A stretch of 64,000 nucleotides of DNA. It comes from an uncultured Gammaproteobacteria bacterium (GTDB lineage: Bacteria; Pseudomonadota; Gammaproteobacteria; HK1). Shown in pieces: positions 34,461 through 43,451 of the stretch. Both the position numbers and the translations under genes were made by a program. Under the pieces are notes generated by a model that worked only from the letters and a program-made list of their open reading frames with translations, ran no database searches and was not told the DNA's origin. Each line of letters opens with the position of its first letter. The first letter of the stretch is position 1. The stretch covers positions 1-64,000 of the forward strand of contig CAMYJH010000004.1 of NCBI GenBank assembly GCA_947258715.1, in the 5' to 3' direction.

Positions 34461-35216
34461 TCATTTTCTCGCCGCCTTCAAGGCCGCTTCCGCGGCATTT
34501 CCAAGAAACAGCGTATCGATCCCCACGGCGATCAGGGTGAACCCCTTTGCTATCCAGGGCCTTGCCGCCGCCGCGTCGATGCCGAAGATGCCGGCAGTCA
34601 CGTCGCGTTGGCGACAGACTTCGCCTATGCGATCGATGGCCGCAGTAACGCGGGCGTCGCCTACTTCGCCGGGAATGCCAAGGCTCGCCGACAGGTCGTA
34701 GGGGCCGACGAAGAGCGCGTCCACGCCGTTTACCGTGGCGATGTCATCGATTGCCGCAACGGCATCGGCGTGCTCGATCTGCAGCACCACGGCGAGGTCT
34801 TCGTTGGCCCGGGCCAGATATTCGCCGAAGCGGGCACCGTAGCCGTGGGCGCGGCCGACACCGACGCTGCGCGCACCCTCGGGCGGATAGCGGCACCAGT
34901 CCACCACGCTCCGGGCCTCATCGGCGCCGCGAATTCGCGGCACGATGACCCCGTCGGCGCCGATGTCGAGCGCCTGCTTTATCCACACCTCGTCGATGGA
35001 CGGAATCCGGATAAGACAGGGGCAGCGCCCGCCCACCGCCTGGAGAATGCCCTGCATGCGGGCCGAGTCCAGCGGCGCGTGCTCGCCGTCCAGGAACAAC
35101 CAGTCGAAGCCCGCGTCGACCAGCCGTTCCGCCACTGCGGGCGCTTCCAGGGTGACGATGGTTCCGGTCAGCAGCTTGCCGCTGGCGAGGACCTGTCTGA
35201 AACCCTGGTTCACCAA
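34461..35216 (-). CDS. HpcH/HpaI family aldolase (GarL-like)
   Basis: A 251-residue class II pyruvate aldolase. Visible blocks are FDWLFLDGEHAPLD (about 34-47), CLIRIPSIDEVWIKQALDIGADGVIVPRI (substrate Arg and metal-site region), VVLQIEHADAVAAIDDIA (metal-binding Glu) and VDALFVGPYDLSASLG. The family includes 5-keto-4-deoxy-D-glucarate aldolase (GarL, giving pyruvate and tartronate semialdehyde) and 4-hydroxy-2-oxoheptanedioate aldolase. It lies 40 bp after a tartronate-semialdehyde reductase-like gene, which favours a GarL-type role. The start is TTG at 35216 or GTG at 35213. Confidence 0.87.
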   Translation of the reverse strand: MVNQGFRQVLASGKLLTGTIVTLEAPAVAERLVDAGFDWLFLDGEHAPLDSARMQGILQAVGGRCPCLIRIPSIDEVWIKQALDIGADGVIVPRIRGADEARSVVDWCRYPPEGARSVGVGRAHGYGARFGEYLARANEDLAVVLQIEHADAVAAIDDIATVNGVDALFVGPYDLSASLGIPGEVGDARVTAAIDRIGEVCRQRDVTAGIFGIDAAAARPWIAKGFTLIAVGIDTLFLGNAAEAALKAARK

Positions 35217-35256
35217 AGCCGTTCCGTAGCTTGGTCGCGATTGCCCATGTTCAGTC

Positions 35257-36135
35257 TCAGGTGTCGATCACGTTGATCAGTGCGCTGTGGTCCAGCTCTC
35301 CCCCTCCGGATTCAATCAGCCGATCGTACAGCTTCATGTTGAGCGCCGTCGCCGGAAGCTCGAGGCCGAGTCCTTGCGCCAAATCCAGAGCCTGGGACAG
35401 ATCTTTTCGCTGGGTGATGGCCTTGCCCCCCGGCTCAAAGGTTCCTTTGACCATCCGCTCGCCGTGCACTTCCAGAACGCGGGACGCGGCAAACCCCCCC
35501 TGCAGCGCCTTGCGCACCTTGGCCGGATCCACCCCGCTGCGTTTGGCCAGCGTCAGCGCTTCAGCGACGGCGCCAATGGTGAGTCCGACAATCACCTGGT
35601 TGGCGGCTTTCGCCACCTGACCGGCGCCCACGTCGCCCACGTGGGTGATGTTTTTGCCCAGGACCTTGAACAGCGGCATGGCCCGTTCTACCGCAATGTC
35701 CAGGCCGCCGCTCATGATCGCCAGGCTGGCGGCCTCGGCGCCGACGACGCCTCCGGACACCGGCGCGTCGATGAATTCCGCGCCCTTCTTGCGCACCTCG
35801 CCTGCCAGCTTTCGGCTCGCTTGCACGGCGGTGGTGCCCATATCGATGACCAGTGCGCCGGGCTTGAGACCGGCGATGACGCCATCCGGTGCGGTGAGTA
35901 CCTTCTCCACCGCCGGGGTGTCCGAGACCATCATGATGACGGTGTCGGTGCGCTCGGCCACTTCGCGCGGCGAGGACGCCGGTGACATCCCCTGCTTGGC
36001 GAGCGCGTCGACCTTGGCGCGGCTGCGGTTGTATATGACCAGGTTTGCGCCAGCGAGCCGCAGGTTCTTGCACATGGGCCGGCCCATGAGACCGAGACCG
36101 ATGAAACCTATGTCTTGTCCTTGCAGGGAGGGCAT
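35257..36135 (-). CDS. 2-hydroxy-3-oxopropionate reductase-like (GarR/HIBADH family), copy 1
   Basis: A 292-residue NAD(P)-dependent beta-hydroxyacid dehydrogenase. It has the Rossmann motif IGFIGLGLMGRPMCKNL (about 9-25), the substrate motif FIDAPVSGGVVGAEAASL (about 119-136) and the catalytic Lys in GQVAKAANQ. The predicted reaction is reduction of tartronate semialdehyde to D-glycerate, or a related 3-hydroxyacid. It is upstream of the GarL-like aldolase in the same direction, matching the E. coli garL-garR logic. It is paralogous to the divergent gene at 36324. Confidence 0.9.
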   Translation of the reverse strand: MPSLQGQDIGFIGLGLMGRPMCKNLRLAGANLVIYNRSRAKVDALAKQGMSPASSPREVAERTDTVIMMVSDTPAVEKVLTAPDGVIAGLKPGALVIDMGTTAVQASRKLAGEVRKKGAEFIDAPVSGGVVGAEAASLAIMSGGLDIAVERAMPLFKVLGKNITHVGDVGAGQVAKAANQVIVGLTIGAVAEALTLAKRSGVDPAKVRKALQGGFAASRVLEVHGERMVKGTFEPGGKAITQRKDLSQALDLAQGLGLELPATALNMKLYDRLIESGGGELDHSALINVIDT

Positions 36136-36323
36136 GGCTTTAGACTCCCGGTTTTCGTTGCTGTCGGGTATTGCGCGGTTGGAAACGCACTCGGGGGCTC
36201 GCTAGTATGTCGCACCTCGAGCTAAATCGCGACGTGTTGAGCCGGGAATTGCTGCCCCTCGGGAGGAAAGCAGCACGGTGTCGCATTGAACACAACGGAG
36301 AGTCATAAGGAGACGATCAAATC

Positions 36324-37208
36324 ATGAGCAAGATCGGATTCATCGGACTTGGAATCATGGGGCGCCCAATGGCGGGACACCTTCAGGCCGGCGGTCACGA
36401 GCTTTACTTGGTGAAGCATCGTTCTCCGTTACCCAGGGAAATCCTCGAGGGCGGAGCCACCGAGTGCAAAAGCGCAAAGGAAATCGCGGAGAGATCTGAA
36501 ATCATTATTTTGATGCTGCCCGATACTCCGGACGTGGAGCAGGTTCTGTTTGGCGAGGGCGGGGTCGCCGCCGGCTTGAACAAGGGCAAGACGGTCATCG
36601 ACATGAGTTCCATCTCGCCGATCGCCACTAAGGATTTTGCTGCCAGGATCAATGAATTCAGCTGCGATTACATAGACGCGCCGGTTTCCGGTGGCGAAGT
36701 GGGGGCAAAAAACGCCGCGTTGACGATTATGGTGGGCGCAAACAAACCTGTTTTCGAAAAGGTCAAACCTTTATTCGAGCTGATGGGAAAGAACATCACG
36801 CTGGTGGGCGAGAATGGCGCTGGACAGACCTGTAAGGTCGCGAACCAGATCGTGGTTGCCCTCAACATCGAAGCGGTATCTGAAGCGTTGCTGTTCGCTT
36901 CCAAAGCGGGCGTGGATCCGGCCAAGGTGCGCGAGGCGCTGATGGGTGGGTTCGCGGCATCGAAGATCCTCGAGGTTCACGGCGAGCGGATGATCAAGCG
37001 CACCTTCGACCCCGGTTTCCGCATTCGTTTACACCAAAAGGACTTGAACCTGGCGCTTCAGGGGGCAAGGGCGTTGGGCCTGAGCCTGCCCAACACCGCG
37101 AGCGCCCAGGAGCTATTCAACGCCTGCGCGGCGGCGGGCGGTGGCGACTGGGACCATTCCGCCATGGTGCGCGCGCTGGAGGGCATGGCGCATCACAAGG
37201 TCGCCTGA
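36324..37208 (+). CDS. 2-hydroxy-3-oxopropionate reductase (GarR/GlxR type), copy 2
   Basis: A 294-residue HIBADH-family reductase. IGFIGLGIMGRPMAGHL (3-19), YIDAPVSGGEVGAKNAAL and the catalytic Lys in GQTCKVANQ are present. Long blocks are shared with copy 1, for example GGFAASKILEVHGERM against GGFAASRVLEVHGERM, and DPAKVR before each. It is preceded by an AAGGAG Shine-Dalgarno and is divergent from copy 1, so the two could be regulated from the shared 188-bp gap. Confidence 0.92.
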   Translation: MSKIGFIGLGIMGRPMAGHLQAGGHELYLVKHRSPLPREILEGGATECKSAKEIAERSEIIILMLPDTPDVEQVLFGEGGVAAGLNKGKTVIDMSSISPIATKDFAARINEFSCDYIDAPVSGGEVGAKNAALTIMVGANKPVFEKVKPLFELMGKNITLVGENGAGQTCKVANQIVVALNIEAVSEALLFASKAGVDPAKVREALMGGFAASKILEVHGERMIKRTFDPGFRIRLHQKDLNLALQGARALGLSLPNTASAQELFNACAAAGGGDWDHSAMVRALEGMAHHKVA

Positions 37209-37260
37209 TGCGAAGATGCGCTTGGTCTTGGGGTATACAATCGAAGCAGGCTTAATCGCG

Positions 37261-38751
37261 ATGGCGCGGGCGGCGCTGCTGCTTTTCTTTGCCTTAGTTG
37301 CCTCGGCGCCGAGTTTTGCAGAAGCGCCCGTGCTTCGCTTCGGTCTCGCGTCTAATGCCGTCACCCTGGATCCGCGCTTTGCCACCGACGCGGCGTCCAC
37401 GCGCATCAACCGGCTGCTGTACGAGCATCTGGTTGACTTCAATGCGCAATTCCAGCCGATGTCGGCACTTGCGAGCTGGATCGTGATCGATCCTAAGCGC
37501 TACCGTTTTTTCCTCGCCTCCGATCGCGCCCCGTTTCATAACGGCGCAAGGCTCAGCGCCGAAGACGTCAAGGCCACCTACGACTACATTCTCGACCCGG
37601 ATAACGCGTCGCCTCACCGCGGAGCCTTGGAAATGATCGACCGCATCGAGGTGCGCGACGAGGACACACTGGATTTCATTTTGTCCAAACCCGACGCGCT
37701 CTTCCCCGGACGCCTGGTGGTGGGGATCCTGCCTCGCGCCGAGATCGAAGCCGGTAGACGCTTTAACCGCGAGCCGTTAGGCAGCGGCCGGTTCGAATTC
37801 GTGAGCTGGCCGGTGGAGGATCGCCTTCGGATCAGAAGGCGCAGCGACGGGCTGCTGGTGGACTTCGTGCGCGTTCCCAAGCCCAACGTTCGCGTGCTCA
37901 AGCTTGTGCGAGGCGAGCTCGACATGATTCAGGGTGATCTGCCGCAAGAGATCGTCGGCTGGCTCGAGGGCCGCCAAGAAGTGGAGGTGACTAAGGCCAG
38001 GGGAACCACTTTCGCTTATATCGGGTTCAACATGGAGGATTCGGTGGTGGGTAACGTCGACGTGCGCCGGGCCGTCGCCCACGCCATCGACCGCGACGCC
38101 ATCATCCGTTACGTGCTCGGCGGCAGCGCGCGCCCGGCGAGCGCCATCCTGACGCCAGACCACTGGGCGGGCAATCCCGAACTGCCCGCCATCGGTTACG
38201 ATCCAGAGCGCGCCAGGGTCTTGCTCAGGATGGCCGGCTACGGTGACGGAAACGAGCCGAGAATCGTCTACAAGACGTCCAGCGATCCCTTCCGCGTGCG
38301 CCTGGCCACTATCATCCAGGATCAGCTGGCCAAAATCGGCATCCGGGTCGAGCTGCGAACCTACGACTGGGGGACTTTTTACGGCGACATCAAAGCGGGT
38401 AATTTTCAGATGTACACTCTTGCCTGGGTCGGTATCAAGATGCCCGACATCTTCCGCTATGTTTTGCACAGCAAATCGATACCGCCGGCAGGCGCCAATC
38501 GCGGACGCTACATGGACGCGGCGGCGGATCAGCTCATCGAACAGGCGGAGAGCGAAGCGAGCCTCGACGATCAGGCGCGCTATTATCGAGAGCTGCAGGC
38601 GCTGGTATTGAGAGAGCTACCCTACGTACCGCTCTGGTACGAGGACCAGGTGTTCGCAGCGCGCCGGCACATCAGAGGCTATGAAGTAGAAGCGGACGGC
38701 AGCTACGACGGGCTCTTCCACGTGCGCGTCTCTCAAAATTCGGGTTCCTGA
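37261..38751 (+). CDS. ABC transporter solute-binding protein, family 5 (peptide type), orphan
   Basis: A 496-residue exported binding protein of the DppA/OppA type. The signal peptide (MARAALLLFFALVASAPSFA) defines the start at 37261; longer in-frame starts overlap the preceding gene. Mature-part blocks are LRFGLASNAVTLDPRFATDAAS, RYRFFLASDRAPFHNGARLSAEDVKATYDYI and NVDVRRAVAHAIDRDAIIRYVLGGSARPA. No permease or ATPase gene is adjacent, so it either serves a transporter elsewhere or has another role. The 52-bp gap to the reductase gene allows cotranscription. Confidence 0.88.
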   Translation: MARAALLLFFALVASAPSFAEAPVLRFGLASNAVTLDPRFATDAASTRINRLLYEHLVDFNAQFQPMSALASWIVIDPKRYRFFLASDRAPFHNGARLSAEDVKATYDYILDPDNASPHRGALEMIDRIEVRDEDTLDFILSKPDALFPGRLVVGILPRAEIEAGRRFNREPLGSGRFEFVSWPVEDRLRIRRRSDGLLVDFVRVPKPNVRVLKLVRGELDMIQGDLPQEIVGWLEGRQEVEVTKARGTTFAYIGFNMEDSVVGNVDVRRAVAHAIDRDAIIRYVLGGSARPASAILTPDHWAGNPELPAIGYDPERARVLLRMAGYGDGNEPRIVYKTSSDPFRVRLATIIQDQLAKIGIRVELRTYDWGTFYGDIKAGNFQMYTLAWVGIKMPDIFRYVLHSKSIPPAGANRGRYMDAAADQLIEQAESEASLDDQARYYRELQALVLRELPYVPLWYEDQVFAARRHIRGYEVEADGSYDGLFHVRVSQNSGS

Positions 38752-38833
38752 AGTCGGCGGGCGCCGGTCGCAGATTCCGCTAAGCTTTTCACGGGCGCCT
38801 GAATGAAACTTCACAGGCCAGGGATTCAGTCGT

Positions 38834-39316
38834 TTGAATCAAATCATCGACATCGATATCTCGAAACAGCGCTTGCGGCTGAAGCAGGGTGAGCGCACGC
38901 TGATGGACGCGCCGGTATCCACGGGCGTCAAGGGCGCGGGAGAGGTGATGGATAGCGAGCGCACGCCGCGGGGCTGGCATGTCGTGTGCGAAAAAATCGG
39001 CGCAGGCGCGCCCATGAATACCGTATTTATCGGCCGCCGACCGACGGGCGAGCTTTACTCACCTAAGCTTCGCCAGAGACACCCCGAGCGTGACTGGATC
39101 CTGACGCGGATACTTTGGCTCAGTGGCATCGAGGCCGGCAAAAACTATCAGGGTAATGTGGACAGTCGGGAACGCTACATCTACATTCACGGATGTCCGC
39201 CCGATGTCGGCGTTGGCCGCGCCGGATCTCGAGGATGCATTCGCATGCGCAATGAGCAAATTATCGAGCTGTTCAACCAGGTGAAGGTCGGGACGCGGGT
39301 TTATATCCACGAGTGA
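38834..39316 (+). CDS. L,D-transpeptidase (YkuD domain) without signal peptide
   Basis: A 160-residue YkuD-domain protein. The catalytic signature is HG(C) at 119-121 and SRGCIRM (132-138) with the nucleophile C135. The N-terminus begins directly with the domain strand (QIIDIDISKQRLRLKQGERTL), as in short cytoplasmic-looking YkuD proteins. Canonical enzymes cross-link peptidoglycan in the periplasm; the lack of an export signal leaves its location open. The start is TTG. Confidence 0.86.
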   Translation: MNQIIDIDISKQRLRLKQGERTLMDAPVSTGVKGAGEVMDSERTPRGWHVVCEKIGAGAPMNTVFIGRRPTGELYSPKLRQRHPERDWILTRILWLSGIEAGKNYQGNVDSRERYIYIHGCPPDVGVGRAGSRGCIRMRNEQIIELFNQVKVGTRVYIHE

Positions 39317-40063
39317 TCTTCGCGCGCGAGCTTGGCACGCCGCCTCTGAGCGCGGATTGAATTCGCTCGTTGTGAAACTGCCGTCGCAGCTGCCGATCAG
39401 GGACCATTTTACCGCGGGGCCGTATTCAAGCGGCAGAGCCTGGCGATATGGTCAGATGTGCAATACAGGTTTATGCTGCGTCATCGCGGCGCGGATCCTC
39501 CCGCCGTTCCTGACTTAGAACCAAACGCAGATCGCAAGCTGGCAGCTGGTGTTGCAAGCTCAGATGTTCCTGCTTGTCTTTCGAAATTGCCGCTTTTTCA
39601 TTCTGCCGTATGGTTGCGTTGTTTTTATTCAAGCGTTCTTTGTCGCCAGTAGAAAAGAAAGCGCAACACGGTATGTGCTCTGCGCTGTTCGCGAGCCGTC
39701 CGCGGGGCGCTGCCCGCGATGCGCCGGTGCTCGGTAACCCAAATCCCGCAACGACCGTACGAACATCTGATGGTGGAAGTTCACAACTGGATCGCAGCCG
39801 TCAGGCGCAGAGGTTGCCACGTTCGCTCGCGTGAACCGCTTCATTGCTGGAGGCTATACGGCCTCGCCGGGAACCGTTAGTATGAAAACCGCTTTATCCC
39901 CCGTCGCGACCATATCCATGTTCGCGATCTCTGGTCATTTGCGCAGCAAGAACACCAATACGGACACTGACCGTCGTTGAGCCCGGGGTCTTAGATAATC
40001 ATCACGTAACCACCTGATAACTATGACTATATTAGAGTACGGGATTAACCCGGGGAGAGACTA
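39317..40063. other. 747-bp region without a recognised gene
   Basis: Between the L,D-transpeptidase gene and maeB I see no supported gene. Several short frames on both strands have no start signals or recognisable products. A GC-rich hairpin core CGCGGGGCGCTGCCCGCG lies near 39703-39720. The last 100 bp are A/T-rich and probably contain the maeB promoter. The sequence could be an eroded gene but nothing identifies one. Confidence 0.5.
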
Positions 40064-42340
40064 GTGTCGGAAGATATGGAAAGACGCGCGCTCGCTTACC
40101 ACGAGGCACCGCCTCCCGGTAAGCTCGAAATCTCCGCCACAAAACCGATGGCGACGCAGAGTGACCTATCACTCGCTTACTCTCCCGGGGTCGCCACTCC
40201 CTGTCTTGCCATCGCAGATGATCCCGCTGCTGCTGCCCGCTACACCGGGCGAGGAAACCTGGTGGCTGTCGTCAGCAACGGTACCGCTGTCCTCGGGCTG
40301 GGCGACATCGGCGCCTTGGCGTCGAAGCCGGTAATGGAGGGCAAGGCGGTGCTGTTCAAGCGCTTTTCTGGCATCAACGTCTTCGATATCGAGATCGAGG
40401 AACGCGATCCAGAGAAGTTCTGCAATATCGTTGCCGGGCTCGAAGCGACCTTCGGAGGCGTCAATCTGGAGGATATCGCTGCCCCGCACTGCTTCGAGAT
40501 CGAGAAGATTCTCCGGGAACGAATGAATATTCCCGTTTTCCACGACGATCAGCATGGAACTGCCATCGTCACGGCGGCAGCAATCACGAGCGGGATGAAA
40601 GTGGTTGGGAAAAAACTATCCGAATGCCGCCTGTTGGCGTGTGGCGCCGGTGCCGCCGCGCTCGCCTGTCTCGATCTGCTGCTGCGCATGGGCCTGCCGA
40701 AATCCAACATACTGGTCTATGACAAGGCCGGAGTTGTCTACGAAGGGCGTGTCGAGGAAATGGACAAATACAAATCTCGCTTCGCGGTAGAGACAAGCAA
40801 ACGCACCCTCGGGGAAGCGATCGAGGGGGCCGATGTCTTTCTAGGGCTTTCCGGTCCCAACGTGCTCAAGCCGGAGCACTGCAAGAAGATGGCCGACAGG
40901 CCGTTGATACTCGCGATGGCCAACCCCGATCCCGAGATCCGGCCGGAAGACGCGCGGGCCGCCCGCCCTGACGCGATTATCTGCACCGGGCGTTCCGACT
41001 ACCCGAACCAGGTCAATAACGTTCTCTGTTTCCCCTTCATTTTCCGTGGTGCGCTCGACGTCAGCGCTACGGACATCAATGAGGAGATGAAGGTGGCATG
41101 CGTGAAGGCGCTCTCGGCGCTGGCTGAGGCCGAGCCTTCGGACGTGGTGCAGAGGGCTTATTCCGGGCAAGCGCTGCGGTTCGGGCCCGAGTATCTGTTA
41201 CCGAAGCCTTTCGACCCACGGCTGATAACCACGGTCGCGCCGGCGGTCGCGAAGGCAGCCATGGACAGCGGCGTGGCTACCCGACCGATCGAGGACTTCG
41301 ACGAGTATAAACAGCATTTGAGTCAGTTCGTCTACAAGTCCAGCAGCGTGATGGAGCCGATCTTCGAACGTGCCAGAGAGCAGCCGGTTCGAATCGTTTA
41401 TGCAGAAGGAGAGGATGACCGCGTTCTTGACGCCGCTCAGCAGGTGATCGATGGCAGCATCGCGAGGCCCGTCCTTATCGGACGTTCGGAAGTAATCGAG
41501 GAGAAAGCCCGGCAGTTGGGCTTGCGGATGCGCTTGGGCGAGGACGTCGAGGTGATTCACCCCGGCTCTGACGAGAGGGCAAAAAGATACGCGGCGTCCT
41601 ACTACGGGCTCATGGGACGCAGGGGGATCTCTCCCGCTCGTGCCGAGCATGTCGTTAGTTCGCGCAGCAGCATTTTTGCGGCGCTCATGCTTCGAGCAGG
41701 AGACGTGGACGGGATGATCTGCGGGTCTGTCGGCCCATTCACTCAGCATCTGACGCGGGTTCGCGAGATTATCGGCAAGGCGGAAGGGGTGCACGACCTC
41801 TCGACGCTGGTCGCGCTTATTCTGCCTCACGGCACCTATTTCGTCTGCGACACTCACGTGACCCTCGAGCCGAGCGCCGAGGAACTCGCCGAAATGACCC
41901 TGCTGTCGGCGCAGGAGGTGAGACGATTTGGTATCGAGCCGAAGGTGGCGCTACTTTCACACTCGAACTTCGGGACTTTTAGAGATTCTTCGGCGGTTCG
42001 GGTCCGAACTGCCGTCGAACTCCTCCGCGAACGGGCACCTGATCTTATGGTGGACGGTGAAATGCACGGAGAGGATGCAATCTCGGAGGAAATACGAAAT
42101 CGAATTTTCGCCCACTCCAATCTCGAGGGCGCTGCCAACCTCCTGGTGATGCCGAACATGGACGCCGCCCATATTTGTTACACCCTGCTCAAGGTGATTG
42201 GTGGCGGAGTATCGGTGGGGCCGATCCTGATTGGACTCGCGAAGCCGGCGAACGTCGTGACCGAATCCATCACTGTCCGCGGGCTGGTCAACATGAGCGC
42301 CTACACGGCGGTGCAGGCCCAGATGAGTTTTAAGACTTGA
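40064..42340 (+). CDS. maeB: NADP-dependent malic enzyme with phosphotransacetylase-like domain
   Basis: A 758-residue cytoplasmic enzyme converting malate to pyruvate and CO2 with NADPH. Residues about 1-430 are the malic enzyme part: [15 protein letters not shown] (with the Tyr of the active site), [31 protein letters not shown] (catalytic Lys), [16 protein letters not shown] and the NAD(P)-binding [14 protein letters not shown]. Residues about 430-758 resemble phosphotransacetylase, a regulatory acetyl-CoA-sensing domain in MaeB. GTG start with GGGGAGAG upstream. The length matches MaeB of other proteobacteria. Confidence 0.96.
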   Translation: MSEDMERRALAYHEAPPPGKLEISATKPMATQSDLSLAYSPGVATPCLAIADDPAAAARYTGRGNLVAVVSNGTAVLGLGDIGALASKPVMEGKAVLFKRFSGINVFDIEIEERDPEKFCNIVAGLEATFGGVNLEDIAAPHCFEIEKILRERMNIPVFHDDQHGTAIVTAAAITSGMKVVGKKLSECRLLACGAGAAALACLDLLLRMGLPKSNILVYDKAGVVYEGRVEEMDKYKSRFAVETSKRTLGEAIEGADVFLGLSGPNVLKPEHCKKMADRPLILAMANPDPEIRPEDARAARPDAIICTGRSDYPNQVNNVLCFPFIFRGALDVSATDINEEMKVACVKALSALAEAEPSDVVQRAYSGQALRFGPEYLLPKPFDPRLITTVAPAVAKAAMDSGVATRPIEDFDEYKQHLSQFVYKSSSVMEPIFERAREQPVRIVYAEGEDDRVLDAAQQVIDGSIARPVLIGRSEVIEEKARQLGLRMRLGEDVEVIHPGSDERAKRYAASYYGLMGRRGISPARAEHVVSSRSSIFAALMLRAGDVDGMICGSVGPFTQHLTRVREIIGKAEGVHDLSTLVALILPHGTYFVCDTHVTLEPSAEELAEMTLLSAQEVRRFGIEPKVALLSHSNFGTFRDSSAVRVRTAVELLRERAPDLMVDGEMHGEDAISEEIRNRIFAHSNLEGAANLLVMPNMDAAHICYTLLKVIGGGVSVGPILIGLAKPANVVTESITVRGLVNMSAYTAVQAQMSFKT

Positions 42341-42516
42341 GCAAAAAACGCATTAGGGCTGCGCCAGGGAGGAATCCGACGACGGCGAATCCCGATGTCA
42401 GGGATACGGGTACTGTGGAAACCGAGGAATGGCTTCAATCCATAGAGTCGGTCGTTGAGCTCAACGGAGGGCAGCCAGCGGACGCCGTTTCAGCCTCGGC
42501 GGCAGCGAGGGAATGA
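42337..42516 (+). pseudogene. 59-residue ORF resembling the N-terminus of pyruvate dehydrogenase E1 (AceE)
   Basis: From a TTG that overlaps the maeB stop by three bases, a frame of 59 residues runs to a TGA at 42514. Its middle section (VETEEWLQSIESVVE, with DVRDTG before it) closely resembles the first 25-30 residues of AceE, which in E. coli reads about DPIETRDWLQAIESV. After that the similarity ends (GGQPADAVSASAAARE). No other AceE sequence follows. It is most likely a remnant of a lost or moved aceE; a functional small protein that docks on the E2 subunit cannot be excluded. A GTG at 42415 is an alternative start. Confidence 0.45.
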
Positions 42517-42845
42517 CCAGTGCTCTCCGACAATGAGCAAGAGCGCGTGTTGTGTCGGGGTCCCGAATGTGGGTGAGCTCATTTATCGAGCTCTTCATTC
42601 CTGAGAGGAATTAGCAGCGCCTGCAGCGATCACGGGCGGTGCTTTTTTCCAGCACCTGGTTGGTAATTGCCGCGGTCGCAGCCGCGGGCAAAACGCGCGC
42701 CACCAGGGCCGCGACGAAGACAACGAGGCAGTTGGAAAATGCTGAAATACCAAGGGTATCCCCTGGTGCGTTGAGCGATTATCATTGCACGCCCGCACCG
42801 GATAGCCGCGATGGTGTCAATTGCGCAGTCCGATGTAACGACCCC
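42517..42845. other. Gap before tRNA-Ser, with small hairpins
   Basis: 329 bp with no supported gene. Hairpins seen are GAGCTC-ATTTATC-GAGCTC (42575-42593), a possible weak terminator for the maeB transcript, and GGTGCT-TTTTTCC-AGCACC (about 42636-42654). The tRNA promoter should lie in the last 60 bp. Confidence 0.45.
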
Positions 42846-42936
42846 GGAGAGGTGCCGGAGTGGTCGAACGGGGCTGACTCGAAATCAGTTGACCCCTTTT
42901 AGGGGTCCGGGGGTTCGAATCCCTCCCTCTCCGCCA
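42846..42936 (+). tRNA. tRNA-Ser (anticodon CGA)
   Basis: A class II tRNA of 91 nt. The acceptor stem GGAGAGG (42846-42852) pairs with CCTCTCC (42926-42932), followed by G and an encoded CCA (42934-42936). The anticodon loop CTCGAAA gives anticodon CGA, reading UCG. A long variable arm (TTGACCCCTTTTAGGGGTC) and the T-loop TTCGAAT confirm tRNA-Ser. Confidence 0.97.
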
Positions 42937-43451
42937 TCCGCCTTGGCTGAAGCTTCGGCGGAATGAAGCTGTGCAATATCTGTGCTGGCCTTCAAATACG
43001 CCGAAGCTTTAGATAGTGGGAATGTCAAGCCGTGGTCTTCGTTACGGTTGAAGCCTAGTTACTAGCTTTCGACAATGCTGGACGTCCCCTCAGATGCTTG
43101 ATGGGGCCTGCGAAGGCGATTGCCGAACACGGACCGACACGAAAAGACTTCTGTAGCGTGATCGAAAGATGCGGCAACGAAGTTGACTCCGCGCAACGCG
43201 TTTATGTTATCGAAGGCCAAGCGATTCAGGTTAACATTGATATCGATTCGAGCGCCGAATGGAAGCCGCGAATGGATGATCACAACTGCGGAAGGTGATC
43301 CCATAACGCGGTTTTCTAAAGCCATTGGAACAAACGCCCATGGCGGTGGGGGACGAATCTTTCGGCTATAAGAATGGAGCGCTGACTTTGACTCAACACA
43401 CAGTCGGTTTGCGCTGGAAAATCAAAACAACATTCAAGCACAATAAAAACT
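42937..43451. other. 515-bp A/T-richer region downstream of tRNA-Ser
   Basis: This stretch between the tRNA and the SLC13 permease gene is visibly richer in A and T than its neighbours. An imperfect inverted repeat CCGCC...GGCGG (about 42936-42962) follows the tRNA. Short frames exist on both strands (43098-43298 plus, 43062-43325 minus) but overlap each other and show no family features. I do not see a copy of the tRNA 3' end that would mark an attachment site within the window. Confidence 0.5.

Noticed and set aside
39458..39844. Several short frames in the gap before maeB
   Set aside because: They are Cys/Arg-rich or arbitrarily hydrophobic, on both strands, without start signals; no gene can be supported.
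42639..42902. An 87-codon plus-strand frame running through the tRNA-Ser gene
   Set aside because: Its C-terminus (GEVPEWSNGADSKSVDPF) is simply the tRNA read as protein, a common false gene.
43062..43325. Short overlapping frames on both strands after the tRNA
   Set aside because: They overlap one another, lack ribosome binding sites and show no family pattern.
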